In this document: piece by piece, positions 55,665-64,000 of the stretch
How positions within the stretch are numbered: the first letter of the stretch is position 1
How the letters are laid out: every line of letters starts with the position of its first letter
Assembly: GCF_000365425.1 (NCBI RefSeq)
Contig: NZ_AQOV01000001.1
Span: 2,356,001-2,420,000, forward strand
Source: Methylomonas sp. MK1
GTDB lineage: Bacteria; Pseudomonadota; Gammaproteobacteria; Methylococcales; Methylomonadaceae
Direction of reading: 5' to 3'
Length of the DNA stretch: 64,000 nt
Position numbers and translations under genes: made by a program
Notes under the pieces: generated by a model
Seen by the model: only the letters and a program-made list of their open reading frames with translations
Told to the model about the DNA's origin: nothing
The model's database searches: none

Positions 55665-58232
55665 TCAATACTTGATCGAAAGACTCAGGAATCCCGCGCG
55701 GCCGGGTGCCGGCGCCACCCGGCCCTCGAAATAGCCGTAGGGCTGAAAATAATCCTCATCGCTGAGATTCTTGACGGTAGCCGCCCATTTGAAACTCCCG
55801 GTTTCGTAAGCTAACGCCGCGTCGAAGCTGTGGTAGCCGGCGGTTTTGAAGCGGTTGTCGTCGGACAAATACGCCCCGGCACGGGCATAAACGCCGAAAC
55901 CCAAGCTAAAGCCTTGCAGCGCATCCTGCTGAAAACGGTAATGCGCCCAGAGCCGCCCGGCATCCTCCGGGACTTGGGCTAAGCGAGTGCCGGCAGCCAC
56001 CCCGGCTTCGTCGTCCATGAACCGGGCGTCGGTATGCGCATAGTTCGCCAGCACGCTGAAGCCCTCGACCGGTTGCCAGAGCAAATCCATTTCAACACCA
56101 CGCGAGCGTTGCTGGCCGGCGGCGACCGAACGCCGCTGAAAATCGCTGCTGTCGGTGACCGCGACCTGGCTGCGCTCGATTTGATACAGCGCCAGCTGGC
56201 CGCTGAATTGATGTGAAAAATTGAATTTCAGGCCGGTTTCCAGATGACTCGACAATTCCGGCGCCGGCGTATCGACGAAATTCACAAAGGGTTGGCCGCG
56301 CATGCCTTCGCTGTAGGAAATAAACCAGGAAACCTCGTCGCTCAGATCGATCACACCACCGAGTCGCGGCAGCCATTTCAGCGTATCGGTTTTAGCGTGT
56401 ACCCCGGTTTGGGCATTATTAAAATCGATGCCAACCTTGCCCAGCCTGACACCGGACAGCCAATGCAAACGCCGGTACAGAGTGCTTTGCCACTGGAGGT
56501 AAGCGCCGTAAGTGATGTTTTCGATGAACTGATTTTCCAGGCCCGGCCCCGGCACAGCATAAGGGGTGTCAAATATCGGCGCCCGCAGATCGACCGTACC
56601 GACACCCAAACCCAAGGGGCCAAAATCGCCCTCGATAAAGCCTGCATCGCACAAGCGACTGTAATCCGCGCCCAGCAACAGATTGTTTTCGCTCGGACCC
56701 AGCTTGAAATTACCCTGCAAATTGCCCAGCACGCTGCGCTCTTGCTGTTGTTGAAACAATTCGGCATTGACCAATGCCCAGCTCGATGCCGGTAGCAAGG
56801 GCCGGTCCGCGATGAGGCCATCGCTGCCGAACAGGGTCTGAATTTTCTCGTCGAATTCCGAGTGCGCATAGCGCGCCTTCAGGTTTAAGCGCCAGCTCCG
56901 ATTGATGCTCCTTTCCAACGAGGCCCACACCGCATCGGCATTCGAATGACTATCGGGCAGATTGGCCGGCCCCAAGAACAGGTCGGGCCGGGTAGCAAAA
57001 TCGCCGGCAATGCTGCCGGTGGCGGGTAAGCCCTGATACTCCGGTTGCTGCCAGCGCGACAGTTTGGCTTGGAGCGTTAAACGGGTTTTGTCGTTATCGG
57101 TCAGCGTCAGCGCCGGATTGATGTTGAAACGCTGAGTTTCGATCATGTCGATGTTATGTCTGGCGTTGGTGTACTCGCCAGTCATGCGCAACAGAATATT
57201 GGCGTTTAGCGGTTGATTGACATCGAAAAACGGCTGATAAAAGCTGTGACTGCCGATTCTAAAACCCACTTCGCCGAAGGCTTTGGCCTGCGGCAATTTG
57301 GAAAGCAGATTCACCACCCCGCCCACCGGCGAACCCGAACCGCCGCTGTAGAGCAAGGCATTAGACCCCTTCAGCACCTCGATTCTCTCGATATTAATGG
57401 TGCTTTCCCGGTCGCCGGGGTTGTAGTACTGGGTAAAGCCGTCCATCAGTTGTTCGGAACGAAAACCGCGAATCAATGTACCCTCGATAACCGGACTGTA
57501 GAGCTCATTGCGCGCCACTATGCCGCTGACATTGACTAAGGATTCGCTGACGTTGATCGTTTGCTGGTCGTCTAACAAAGGGCGGTTAAGCGCATGCACC
57601 GACTGCGGGATTTGCTTGATTGGCGTGTCCGTTCCGGTAGCGCTGGCAATATGCCTGACGGCATAGGTCCGCGCCTCGTCAAGCATCGGCTCGGTGAGGA
57701 TTTCCGCACCGGCCTCCCTTGTTTTCAAGCCCACGACAGTCATGGCATCCAGGGTAACGGGCGGCAGGTTAGATGACTCCGTTGCCGTCAGGCTGCGTTC
57801 CAAAGTCACCGTATCGGCATCGATAAAACGGTAGGTAAAGCCGCTGCCATGCAACAAGTGTGTTAATGCCTGCTCCGCCGACATGTCACCGCGCAGCTCG
57901 GGACTGGCGAGCTCACGCAACATGTCCGCTGAAAAAATCAATTCCAACTCTGCTTGCGCGGCAAATTGAATCAACGCGTTATTTAAGGACTGACCGCTGA
58001 TGTTGAAGTGACGGATAACTTCCGCGGCAACCGCCTGGCTGCTGCTCAATTGTCCGCCGGCCGCCACCAGCCCAATCAACACCCAGGTATCGACGCCGAC
58101 ACGGTTGCCGTTCAGCGCATAGCAAAGATATACGGCTGGCCGATGCCATACGCCGACTGCAAGCTGGTAGCGAAAATCGTTAATCCGTGCTTTCAAGATC
58201 CGTCCTGTCCGAAAAAAAATGTTTCTCAACAT
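55665..58232 (-). CDS. TonB-dependent siderophore receptor with STN signalling domain (FecA type)
   Basis: 855 residues from ATG 58232; a GTG ten codons upstream is possible. A signal segment lies at about 40-65. The STN domain follows (FNISGQSLNNALIQFAAQAE, LELIFSADMLRELASPELRG), then the TonB-box/plug region (IPQSVHALNRPLLDDQQTIN, IERIEVLKGSNALLYSGGSG) and the 22-strand barrel ending in GRAGFLSLSIKY with the terminal aromatic. An STN domain means it signals substrate presence to the FecR-type protein encoded just upstream. Substrate is likely a ferric or other metal chelate; which one cannot be told. Confidence 0.93.
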   Translation of the reverse strand: MLRNIFFRTGRILKARINDFRYQLAVGVWHRPAVYLCYALNGNRVGVDTWVLIGLVAAGGQLSSSQAVAAEVIRHFNISGQSLNNALIQFAAQAELELIFSADMLRELASPELRGDMSAEQALTHLLHGSGFTYRFIDADTVTLERSLTATESSNLPPVTLDAMTVVGLKTREAGAEILTEPMLDEARTYAVRHIASATGTDTPIKQIPQSVHALNRPLLDDQQTINVSESLVNVSGIVARNELYSPVIEGTLIRGFRSEQLMDGFTQYYNPGDRESTINIERIEVLKGSNALLYSGGSGSPVGGVVNLLSKLPQAKAFGEVGFRIGSHSFYQPFFDVNQPLNANILLRMTGEYTNARHNIDMIETQRFNINPALTLTDNDKTRLTLQAKLSRWQQPEYQGLPATGSIAGDFATRPDLFLGPANLPDSHSNADAVWASLERSINRSWRLNLKARYAHSEFDEKIQTLFGSDGLIADRPLLPASSWALVNAELFQQQQERSVLGNLQGNFKLGPSENNLLLGADYSRLCDAGFIEGDFGPLGLGVGTVDLRAPIFDTPYAVPGPGLENQFIENITYGAYLQWQSTLYRRLHWLSGVRLGKVGIDFNNAQTGVHAKTDTLKWLPRLGGVIDLSDEVSWFISYSEGMRGQPFVNFVDTPAPELSSHLETGLKFNFSHQFSGQLALYQIERSQVAVTDSSDFQRRSVAAGQQRSRGVEMDLLWQPVEGFSVLANYAHTDARFMDDEAGVAAGTRLAQVPEDAGRLWAHYRFQQDALQGFSLGFGVYARAGAYLSDDNRFKTAGYHSFDAALAYETGSFKWAATVKNLSDEDYFQPYGYFEGRVAPAPGRAGFLSLSIKY

Positions 58233-58288
58233 AGAAGTCGTTTCAGCACAAAAATCGATCACAAAAATTTAACTATTTTCGAAATGAG

Positions 58289-58336
58289 GGAGTCGAAGCG
58301 GACGGTTTGAGCTTATGCGCTCGAGCTTTCGACTCC
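58289..58336. repeat. Hairpin between fecR-like and receptor genes
   Basis: GGAGTCGAAGC (58289-58299) pairs with GCTTTCGACTCC (58325-58336) with one bulge; an inner GAGC/GCTC stem fits the loop. It lies about 60 bp before the receptor start, a usual place for a FecI-type promoter or leader control. Confidence 0.5.
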
Positions 58337-58348
58337 AAATTAAAGCCG

Positions 58349-58382
58349 CATCGTCGTTCCCGTCTGTGCGGGAGCGACGATG
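58349..58382. repeat. REP-like palindrome
   Basis: CATCGTCGTTCCCG (58349-58362) pairs with CGGGAGCGACGATG (58369-58382), one mismatch, six-base loop. Same general class as the palindrome at 50808. It lies about 50 bases downstream of the FecR-like stop (58434) and may end or protect that message. Confidence 0.65.
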
Positions 58383-58433
58383 TTCAAGGGCTGGGTTGAC
58401 GAAATATGCACGCAGGGTTTCCGCGCCAAAAAC

Positions 58434-59459
58434 TCAGCGACGCAATAACACCCACCAGGGACCGATACGGGTTTCTTGCAAACCCAGCGCTATGCGCACC
58501 GAGGACAGCGCCTCATCGGGCGTATCCAGAGAAAACACTCCGGTCACCCGTAGATTTTTAAGGGCTGCATCGGCCAGAAATATCCGTCCGAAGCGATAAC
58601 GCTCCAACTCGCTGATCAATTCGGCTAAAGGCCTATCGTTGATCACCAGCCGATGTTGCTGCCAAGCGTACTGTTCCGCACCCACGGCCCGCGGATGCGG
58701 TAACGGCAATCCGGGTTGATAGACCAAGCCCTGCCCCTGGGCGACGGTAACGTCACTGTCGAGACCCGCACTGCTGACCGCTACAGCATGCTCCTGGACA
58801 GTCACCTCGGTATGATCCTCTGCGGTTTTATACACTTCAAACACGGTACCCAACGCGCGTACCGTCAAGTCGTCGACCACCACTTCGAAAGACCGCCGAC
58901 TATCCTTTGCCACCGTAAACTGCACTTGGCCGTGGTGCAAAACGATACGCCTGGCCGCGGCGGTGAACGCTACCGAAACCGCGCTATTGGTGTTCATCAG
59001 CAAACGGCTGCCGTCGCTGAGCTGAATCTGGCGAATTTCGCCGGTTTGCGTGCGGTAGTCGCATAAATAATCGCTAAATAAGCGCGCTTGCTGCGGCATG
59101 ATCAGACCAATCGCCAGCAGCCACATCGCAGCAAAGGCAAGCCCGGCAGTAAACCAGGGCCGGCGCGATTGGGGTTTGGCTGGCTTGATTTTAGCGGCGC
59201 GGAATGTCACCGGGGCGATTTGCCGAGACGCTGGTTGTTGGGCCTCGGCCTGTCTGGACTGGTTGCCGGCCAGCACCATATCTCTGAACAAATTCTCCGC
59301 CTCGGTAAACGCTTCGGCATGCAAGGTGTCGCGGCTCAGCCAATCGGCGAACGCTTCGAGTTCCGCATCGCTCAAACTGTCGTCGCGCAGACAAACCAGC
59401 CAGGCGATGGCCTGATCTTGCAGACTTGTATGAGCGGATTTGTCGGACGGCGCGGGCAT
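58434..59459 (-). CDS. FecR-family anti-sigma/sensor protein
   Basis: 341 residues. The N-terminal DUF4880 domain (QAIAWLVCLRDDSLSDAELE, FADWLSRDTLHAEAF) binds the sigma factor. One membrane helix is near residues 105-125 (WFTAGLAFAAMWLLAIGLIM). The periplasmic FecR domain follows (IQLSDGSRLLMNTNSAVSVA, RALGTVFEVY) and the C-terminal DUF4974-like region has INDRPLAELISELERYRFGR, which contacts the receptor's STN domain. It lies between the sigma gene and the receptor on the same strand, the standard fecIRA order. Confidence 0.93.
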   Translation of the reverse strand: MPAPSDKSAHTSLQDQAIAWLVCLRDDSLSDAELEAFADWLSRDTLHAEAFTEAENLFRDMVLAGNQSRQAEAQQPASRQIAPVTFRAAKIKPAKPQSRRPWFTAGLAFAAMWLLAIGLIMPQQARLFSDYLCDYRTQTGEIRQIQLSDGSRLLMNTNSAVSVAFTAAARRIVLHHGQVQFTVAKDSRRSFEVVVDDLTVRALGTVFEVYKTAEDHTEVTVQEHAVAVSSAGLDSDVTVAQGQGLVYQPGLPLPHPRAVGAEQYAWQQHRLVINDRPLAELISELERYRFGRIFLADAALKNLRVTGVFSLDTPDEALSSVRIALGLQETRIGPWWVLLRR

Positions 59460-59605
59460 GCGAGCTCCAATTAAGCAGGGGTATTATTGATAAAGACGTG
59501 CCAGGCACGAAAGCGATCATAGCAAGACGGGCTTTGCAAACAAGCGGCAGGCGTTAACGGCATCGGTGTGAAGCAGGTTGCGGAAAAATAATGCGGGCGT
59601 TTTGT

Positions 59606-60124
59606 TCAATCGGCCAGTTGCCGGGCGCAATGCGCCATGGCTTTGGCCAGTAACTTATTGACCTGGGATTTGGAAATCCCCAAGCGTTCGGCAATTTGCG
59701 TATAGGTCAGGCCATCGACCCCATGTAGTAAAAACACACTACGGCAGGCTTGCGGCAACTCGTCCAGCGCCTGTTGCAATGCGGCCAAACGTTGTTGACT
59801 GATCAACACCTGTTCCGGTGGCACGGCGTTACCGGGAATAGTTTCAGCCAGCGCATCGAAATCTTCGTCAGCGCCGTAACGGTCCCTGACTATGGTTTTG
59901 CGCTGATGGTCAATGGCAAGATTGATCGCGATCCGAAACGCCATGGCTCGGGCATTATCCGGCTGACTTTTCTCGGCAATCTGCCGTAACCCCAGATACG
60001 TGTCATGAGTTAATTCAGCGGCAATGTCCGGGCATTTCAAGCGTCCGGTCAAAAAACGCAATAACTCATCGGCCAAGGACTCGGTCCAGAACGCGGAAAT
60101 ATCGGTCAATGGCTGTGCACTCAT
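59606..60124 (-). CDS. FecI-family ECF sigma factor
   Basis: 172 residues. Region 2 is recognisable (LADELLRFLTGRLKCPDIAA, RAMAFRIAINLAIDHQRKTI) and region 4 has ALDELPQACRSVFLLHGVDG and the helix-turn-helix TYTQIAERLGISKSQVNKLL. The length and the FecR partner place it in the FecI group. It should direct transcription of the downstream receptor when the substrate is bound, and perhaps of the secreted-protein genes that follow. Confidence 0.93.
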   Translation of the reverse strand: MSAQPLTDISAFWTESLADELLRFLTGRLKCPDIAAELTHDTYLGLRQIAEKSQPDNARAMAFRIAINLAIDHQRKTIVRDRYGADEDFDALAETIPGNAVPPEQVLISQQRLAALQQALDELPQACRSVFLLHGVDGLTYTQIAERLGISKSQVNKLLAKAMAHCARQLAD

Positions 60125-60458
60125 GCGTATCGAAAATATCCAAAGCTTTATTCAAAAACAGCGACTGGCTGATACCCCACCAAAATGTCGCAGCGCAGCC
60201 TTGCGTCAGAGCGTTTGCAATAATTGAACCAACGACAAATGCTGCTTGGCAGGCCCCACCATACATGCAGCCTGGCTTTGAACCTTGCTTGCTTGCAATC
60301 CGGGAATGCGGCAAATAACCCGCGAAATGGCCGGCAGATAACATAGTTTTATCGAGAATCGCCGTCTGCCTCACCGACTTTGATTTTTAGCGCGCGCCAA
60401 GCCTGTATAATCCCCGCAAACCCACGTTTTTATTCACTCAGCTTAACCATCTCCTGTA
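60125..60458. other. Divergent intergenic region, fecI-like to GH17 gene
   Basis: No gene seen; open frames are shadows without ribosome sites. The right part holds the promoter of the GH17 gene (-10 at 60406). Confidence 0.45.
60380..60411 (+). promoter_or_regulatory. Sigma-70-like promoter of the GH17 gene
   Basis: A perfect -10 TATAAT at 60406-60411 with extended TG before it, and TTGATT near 60380-60385 as a -35, though the 20-base spacing is long. The gene starts 48 bp downstream. Confidence 0.45.
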
Positions 60459-62159
60459 ATGCGCCCCACCCATCTTTTGTTCTGCCTGGTTTTCATCGTT
60501 GTCGTTCACGGCGCTATCGCCTGGAGCCTGAATCGCCCGCAAGACGCCGGGGTCGATGTACCTTCGGGTAAATTGCGCAGCTTGTCGTTTGCGCCTTACC
60601 GGGACGGTTTTAGCCCGATAGACGAAAAATTTCCGCTGCCGGAACATATCGACGCGGACGTGGGCTTGATTGCGGATAAAACCCATACCATCCGTACCTA
60701 CTCGATTCTCGGCGGTATGCAGCCTACTCCCGAATTTGCGCGCAAACACGGCGTGGAGATGATTCAAGGCGGCTGGCTGGGCGACGGCCATGCCAGTAAT
60801 AAAAAGGAAATCGCCGCGCTGATCGAAGCGGTGAACGCCAATCCGGATGTGGTGAAACGGGTGCTGGTCGGCAACGAAGTCCTGCTGCGCAAAGACATGG
60901 ATGTAGACACGCTGATCGGTTATATCCGCCAGGTCAAACAGGCGGTGAAACAGCCGGTATCGTATGCCGATGTCTGGTCGATTTATCTGAAATACCCGCA
61001 ACTGATGCAGGAAGTGGATTTCATCACCGTACACATTCTGCCCTACTGGGAAGACGAGCCGGTGGCTATTGAAGATGCCGCAGGCCATGTCGAGAAAATC
61101 GTCCAGCAGATCGAAGACAAAGCACATAGCATGGGCCTGAACAAACCGATTCTGATCGGCGAGTCCGGCTGGCCCGCCGCCGGCCGCCAACGCGGCCGAG
61201 CCATTCCCAGCGTCGTTAACGAAACCCGCTTCATACGCAGCCTGATCGAAGTCGTGAACCGGCACGGCTTGGACTACAACATCGTCGAAGCCTTTAACCA
61301 GCCCTGGAAAAGTCATAACGAAGGCGTGGTCGGCGCGAATTGGGGCTTGTTGACTATCGACCGCGAACCGGTATTTCCGTTGACCGGCCCGGTTTACGAA
61401 AACCCTGACTGGTTGCTGCATTTTGCCTGGGCGACCGGCCTGTGGCTGTTGCTGGTTGCGGTCTACTTCAAGAAATTATCAAAGCTGTCGCTGCCGCGCC
61501 TATTGGTGTTTTTAGCCTTGGCCCAAGTGTTTGGCGCTTGCCTGGTGACGCTGGCGGACTTTCTGTGGTTTACCAGCTATAGCATCTGGCAACAGGCTTA
61601 CACCATTTTGCTAATAGTAGCCAACACCCTATTAAGCGGCTTGTTGCTGCAACGCGGTTATGCGATTTTAGCCAACCAAGCCGCGCTGCCGGCCCTGGCA
61701 AACCGCTTGAGAAGCGCCTATCTGTTTTTCGTGGTGCTGGCGCTGTATAAAACCTACAGTCTGGCATTGAACGGCCGGTATCTGAGTTTCCCTGTCGAAC
61801 AATTCGCGATTCCGGCCATTGGCATCTGCGCTTTGAGCGTTTGCCTATACCTGGCTCAACGCCGGCTAAACTGGCAGATGCTGCGCTTCGACAGCCTGTC
61901 CAGCGGTGATTCACAAACGCCGCGCGACCGCTTGTTGGCGTATTTTTTAAGTTTCGGCACTGTCGCCGTGGTGATAGGTGAGACGCACGAATTCATGGCT
62001 GCCTACGACTTTATCCAAGCGCATCCGGGCTTTAGCGAAGGTTTACCGGTAGCCCTGGGTTACACGTTTTACAATCAGCAACTCATCGCTTGGTTGCTGT
62101 GTATACTGGTGCTGTCGATCCCGTTCTGGCCCCTCCGCTCAGGCAAAGCCAAGATTTAG
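60459..62159 (+). CDS. Membrane-bound glycoside hydrolase family 17-like protein
   Basis: 566 residues. An N-terminal anchor ([17 protein letters not shown]) precedes a GH17-like TIM barrel of about 280 residues. The general acid lies in [12 protein letters not shown] and the nucleophile in [12 protein letters not shown], both as in beta-1,3-glucanases. The C-terminal 240 residues have six or more membrane helices ([27 protein letters not shown] and others). This fusion is seen in bacterial beta-1,3(1,6)-glucan transglycosylases such as NdvC-type systems. It may shape a periplasmic glucan; a partner glycosyltransferase is not in the window. Confidence 0.85.
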   Translation: MRPTHLLFCLVFIVVVHGAIAWSLNRPQDAGVDVPSGKLRSLSFAPYRDGFSPIDEKFPLPEHIDADVGLIADKTHTIRTYSILGGMQPTPEFARKHGVEMIQGGWLGDGHASNKKEIAALIEAVNANPDVVKRVLVGNEVLLRKDMDVDTLIGYIRQVKQAVKQPVSYADVWSIYLKYPQLMQEVDFITVHILPYWEDEPVAIEDAAGHVEKIVQQIEDKAHSMGLNKPILIGESGWPAAGRQRGRAIPSVVNETRFIRSLIEVVNRHGLDYNIVEAFNQPWKSHNEGVVGANWGLLTIDREPVFPLTGPVYENPDWLLHFAWATGLWLLLVAVYFKKLSKLSLPRLLVFLALAQVFGACLVTLADFLWFTSYSIWQQAYTILLIVANTLLSGLLLQRGYAILANQAALPALANRLRSAYLFFVVLALYKTYSLALNGRYLSFPVEQFAIPAIGICALSVCLYLAQRRLNWQMLRFDSLSSGDSQTPRDRLLAYFLSFGTVAVVIGETHEFMAAYDFIQAHPGFSEGLPVALGYTFYNQQLIAWLLCILVLSIPFWPLRSGKAKI

Positions 62160-62260
62160 CACGTACGATCAATGTTGCTCAAGCGGCTGGCTCCGGCAAC
62201 GCGCCTATCGGCGCGTGCCCCAAGGCTAATTTTTCGGTAATCAACACAAGGACACCCCAT

Positions 62261-63058
62261 ATGTGGCTGCGCACTAGTTGCGAAATAACCTTCGATGTCA
62301 GCATCGAGACTCCGTTCATTTTGATGCTGCGACCGCGCAACGGCGCCAATCAATGGGTAGCCCGCGAGTCGTATACATTGAATCCGACGGTGCCGGTATT
62401 CGAATATACCGACTACTACGGCAATCTCTGCCAGCGCCTGATTGCGCCACCCGGCGAGTTTGCCGTGCGCACCAGCGCCGATATTCATACTAACGAGCAT
62501 ATCGACGTCTGCCCCGGCGCACCGTTTACGGAAGTGCAGAGTCTGCCCGATTCGGTACTGACCTATCTGATCCCGACCCGCTATTGCGAATCCGACCGGT
62601 TTATCGATCTGGCCCAGGAAATCGTCGCCGACGCCTTACCCGGCTACGACCAAGTCGCGACGCTGCATCGCTGGCTGCGTGACAATATCCGTTTCAATCC
62701 GGACTCGCCGCATTTCCAGCTCTCGGCAGTCGAAACCAATATGGCCGGCGAAGGCGTCTGCCGCGAACTTGCCCATCTGGGCATCGCTCTGTGCCGGGCC
62801 TTATGCATTCCGGCACGGATGGTGGTGGGCTATCTATACGGCTTGCAGCCTATGGATTTTCACGCCTGGTTCGAGGCTTATGTGGGCGGTCGATGGTATA
62901 CCTTCGACCCGACCCAAGCCGAACCGTGCGGCGGTAGGGTCATCGTCGCTTACGGCCACGACGCGGCGGATGTGGCGATCTTTACCCAATTCGGACCGGC
63001 GCTTTATCCCATGCATATGGCCGCCAATGTCGAACGCCTGCCTGGCCCGCCGGATTAG
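62261..63058 (+). CDS. Transglutaminase-like protein
   Basis: 265 residues from ATG 62261, which has an AAGGA ribosome site; the frame is open upstream over the end of the GH17 gene but that part is not conserved. The N-terminal beta domain is the bacterial transglutaminase-like N-terminal domain, and the catalytic core has Cys in [20 protein letters not shown], His in [10 protein letters not shown] and Asp in WYTFDPTQ. No signal peptide. Such proteins are thought to be cysteine proteases or amide-bond-forming enzymes; the substrate is unknown. Confidence 0.88.
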   Translation: MWLRTSCEITFDVSIETPFILMLRPRNGANQWVARESYTLNPTVPVFEYTDYYGNLCQRLIAPPGEFAVRTSADIHTNEHIDVCPGAPFTEVQSLPDSVLTYLIPTRYCESDRFIDLAQEIVADALPGYDQVATLHRWLRDNIRFNPDSPHFQLSAVETNMAGEGVCRELAHLGIALCRALCIPARMVVGYLYGLQPMDFHAWFEAYVGGRWYTFDPTQAEPCGGRVIVAYGHDAADVAIFTQFGPALYPMHMAANVERLPGPPD

Positions 63059-63103
63059 CGCGCGCCCGGCGGCGCCATCACACATCGAGCAAAGGTGCGG
63101 ATT

Positions 63104-63114
63104 CCCGGTATAAT
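63104..63114 (+). promoter_or_regulatory. -10 element upstream of the CNNM gene
   Basis: CGGTATAATGG contains an exact TATAAT at 63108-63113, about 33 bp before the start codon. No convincing -35 is visible. Confidence 0.4.
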
Positions 63115-63145
63115 GGCCATTCCGCTGTAATCAACGCTTTATTTA

Positions 63146-64000
63146 TGAGTAATCTTGTTCTGGTCGCCTGCGCCTTGTTGCTGGTATTTCTAAACGGCTT
63201 CTTTGTTGCGGTCGAGTTCAGTCTGGTCAAACTACGGCAGACCAGAATCAAGACCATCGAACAAACCGAAGGCTGGCGTGGCCGGATTCTCGCAAAAGTA
63301 CACAAAAAACTCGATGCCTATCTATCAGCCTGCCAACTCGGCATTACCCTAGCCTCGCTGGGGCTGGGATGGATAGGCGAACCGGCTTTCGCTGATCTGT
63401 TAATACCGCTATTTGCCAAGGCCGAAATCACTTCCCCGGAAATCATCCATAACGTCTCGTTTGCGTTTGCGTTTTGCACGATCTCCTTTCTGCATATCGT
63501 CGTTGGTGAGCAAGCCCCCAAGTCGCTGGCCATCCGCAATCCGGAAGGCATAGGCCTGTGGAGCGCCGGACCGCTTTACGCGCTGTACTGGTTGATGTAT
63601 CCGGCTATATGGTTGTTGAACGGCAGCGCCAACCTGGTGTTACGCATCGCCGGACTTAGCGATGGTCACAACCTGGACAGTCATTATTCCAACGAGGAAT
63701 TGAAACTGATTCTGCGCTCCAGCCGGGCCGGCGAGAACCTGACCAGCGACGAATGCAACGTGCTGGCCAAGGCGCTGGATTTCGGCAAGTTGGAGGTCTC
63801 TGATCTGATGCGGCCGATTCACGAAATTACCGCGCTGTATCAAGGCCAATCTCAACAACAAATGCTGGAAACGGTTTATAGCAGCTGTTTTAGCCGTTAC
63901 CCGTATTTCGACAGTAACGGTATCGATGTGCTGGGCATTATCCATTTAAAAGATTTGTTCTTGGCGCAACAACACGGCCAGCAAATCGACGATTTGGAAC
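63146..64000 (+). CDS. CNNM/CorC-type hemolysin-family protein, 3' end outside the window
   Basis: 285 codons are visible from ATG 63146 and the frame is open at the window end. The N-terminal CNNM transmembrane domain has VLVACALLLVFLNGFFVAVE with the FFVAxE motif and LGITLASLGLGWIGEP, then HIVVGEQAPKSLAIRNPEG. After about residue 190 the CBS-pair domain begins (VSDLMRPIHEITALY). Members transport or regulate Mg and Co. The rest of the CBS pair and the CorC_HlyC domain lie beyond the window. Confidence 0.9.

Noticed and set aside
60066..60374. 102-codon minus-strand frame upstream of the sigma factor
   Set aside because: Overlaps the fecI-like start and intergenic DNA without ribosome site or domain.

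Overview
The window reads as chromosomal DNA of a nitrogen-fixing gammaproteobacterium. A Methylomonas-like methanotroph is my best guess. It rests on the Azotobacter-like nifHDKTY cluster with its small ferredoxin and LRV protein, the N-end-rule pair aat-bpt, EfpL, a zapA-6S RNA locus, several VPLPA-type sorted secreted proteins and two HD-GYP regulators. No methane or methanol oxidation gene lies in the window, so methanotrophy is inference. I found no tRNA, rRNA, CRISPR array, transposase or integrase.

Layout. 1-1861: aat (cut by the window edge), bpt and yeiP/efpL. 2183-5457: a chromate-resistance cassette (chrB, chrA, DUF1259 protein), bounded on its right by a decayed second copy of the yeiP 3' end. 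6060-11816: an orphan chemoreceptor and a three-gene ABC exporter. 12449-15469: ilvE, waaF, waaC. 15482-19716: a regulator that has lost its HD-GYP core, a complete HD-GYP protein, a Wzz-like protein and a cupin. 19831-27253: an MdtABC-type RND pump. 27416-29602: a frameshifted orphan gene and a second HD-GYP protein. 29989-37597: the nif operon with NifA and sigma-54 sites, then nifH, nifD, nifK, nifT, ferredoxin, nifY, a small nif-associated gene, lrv and an unknown gene. 37605-39667: two inverted copies of a strongly folded repeat enclosing a lipoprotein gene and a nuclease-like gene. 39732-44178: an unknown membrane protein, an HDOD protein and a PilB/GspE-type ATPase. 44402-48844: 6S RNA, zapA, a zapB-like gene, ygfB, pepP, a DUF4160/DUF2442 pair and ubiH. 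49219-50097: a gene cassette with integron-like ends. 50197-60124: a minus-strand FecI-FecR-TonB receptor system followed by four secreted-protein genes with VPLPA-like tails and a sialidase-like gene carrying a dockerin-like domain. 60459-64000: a membrane GH17 enzyme, a transglutaminase-like protein and a CNNM/CorC-type protein cut by the window end.

Three observations stand out. First, one motif of about 32-40 bp, ending in the integron core form GTTRRRY or close to it, sits directly upstream of three unrelated orphan genes (28103-28141, 39224-39263, 50058-50097), and one of these genes also has an attC-like site at its 3' end. Second, the 250-bp repeat at 37605 and 39417 shows compensatory stem changes between its copies, so selection appears to act on its fold. 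Third, a dockerin-like protein and a cohesin-like, surface-sorted protein are adjacent in a unit that lies downstream of a FecIR-type signalling system.
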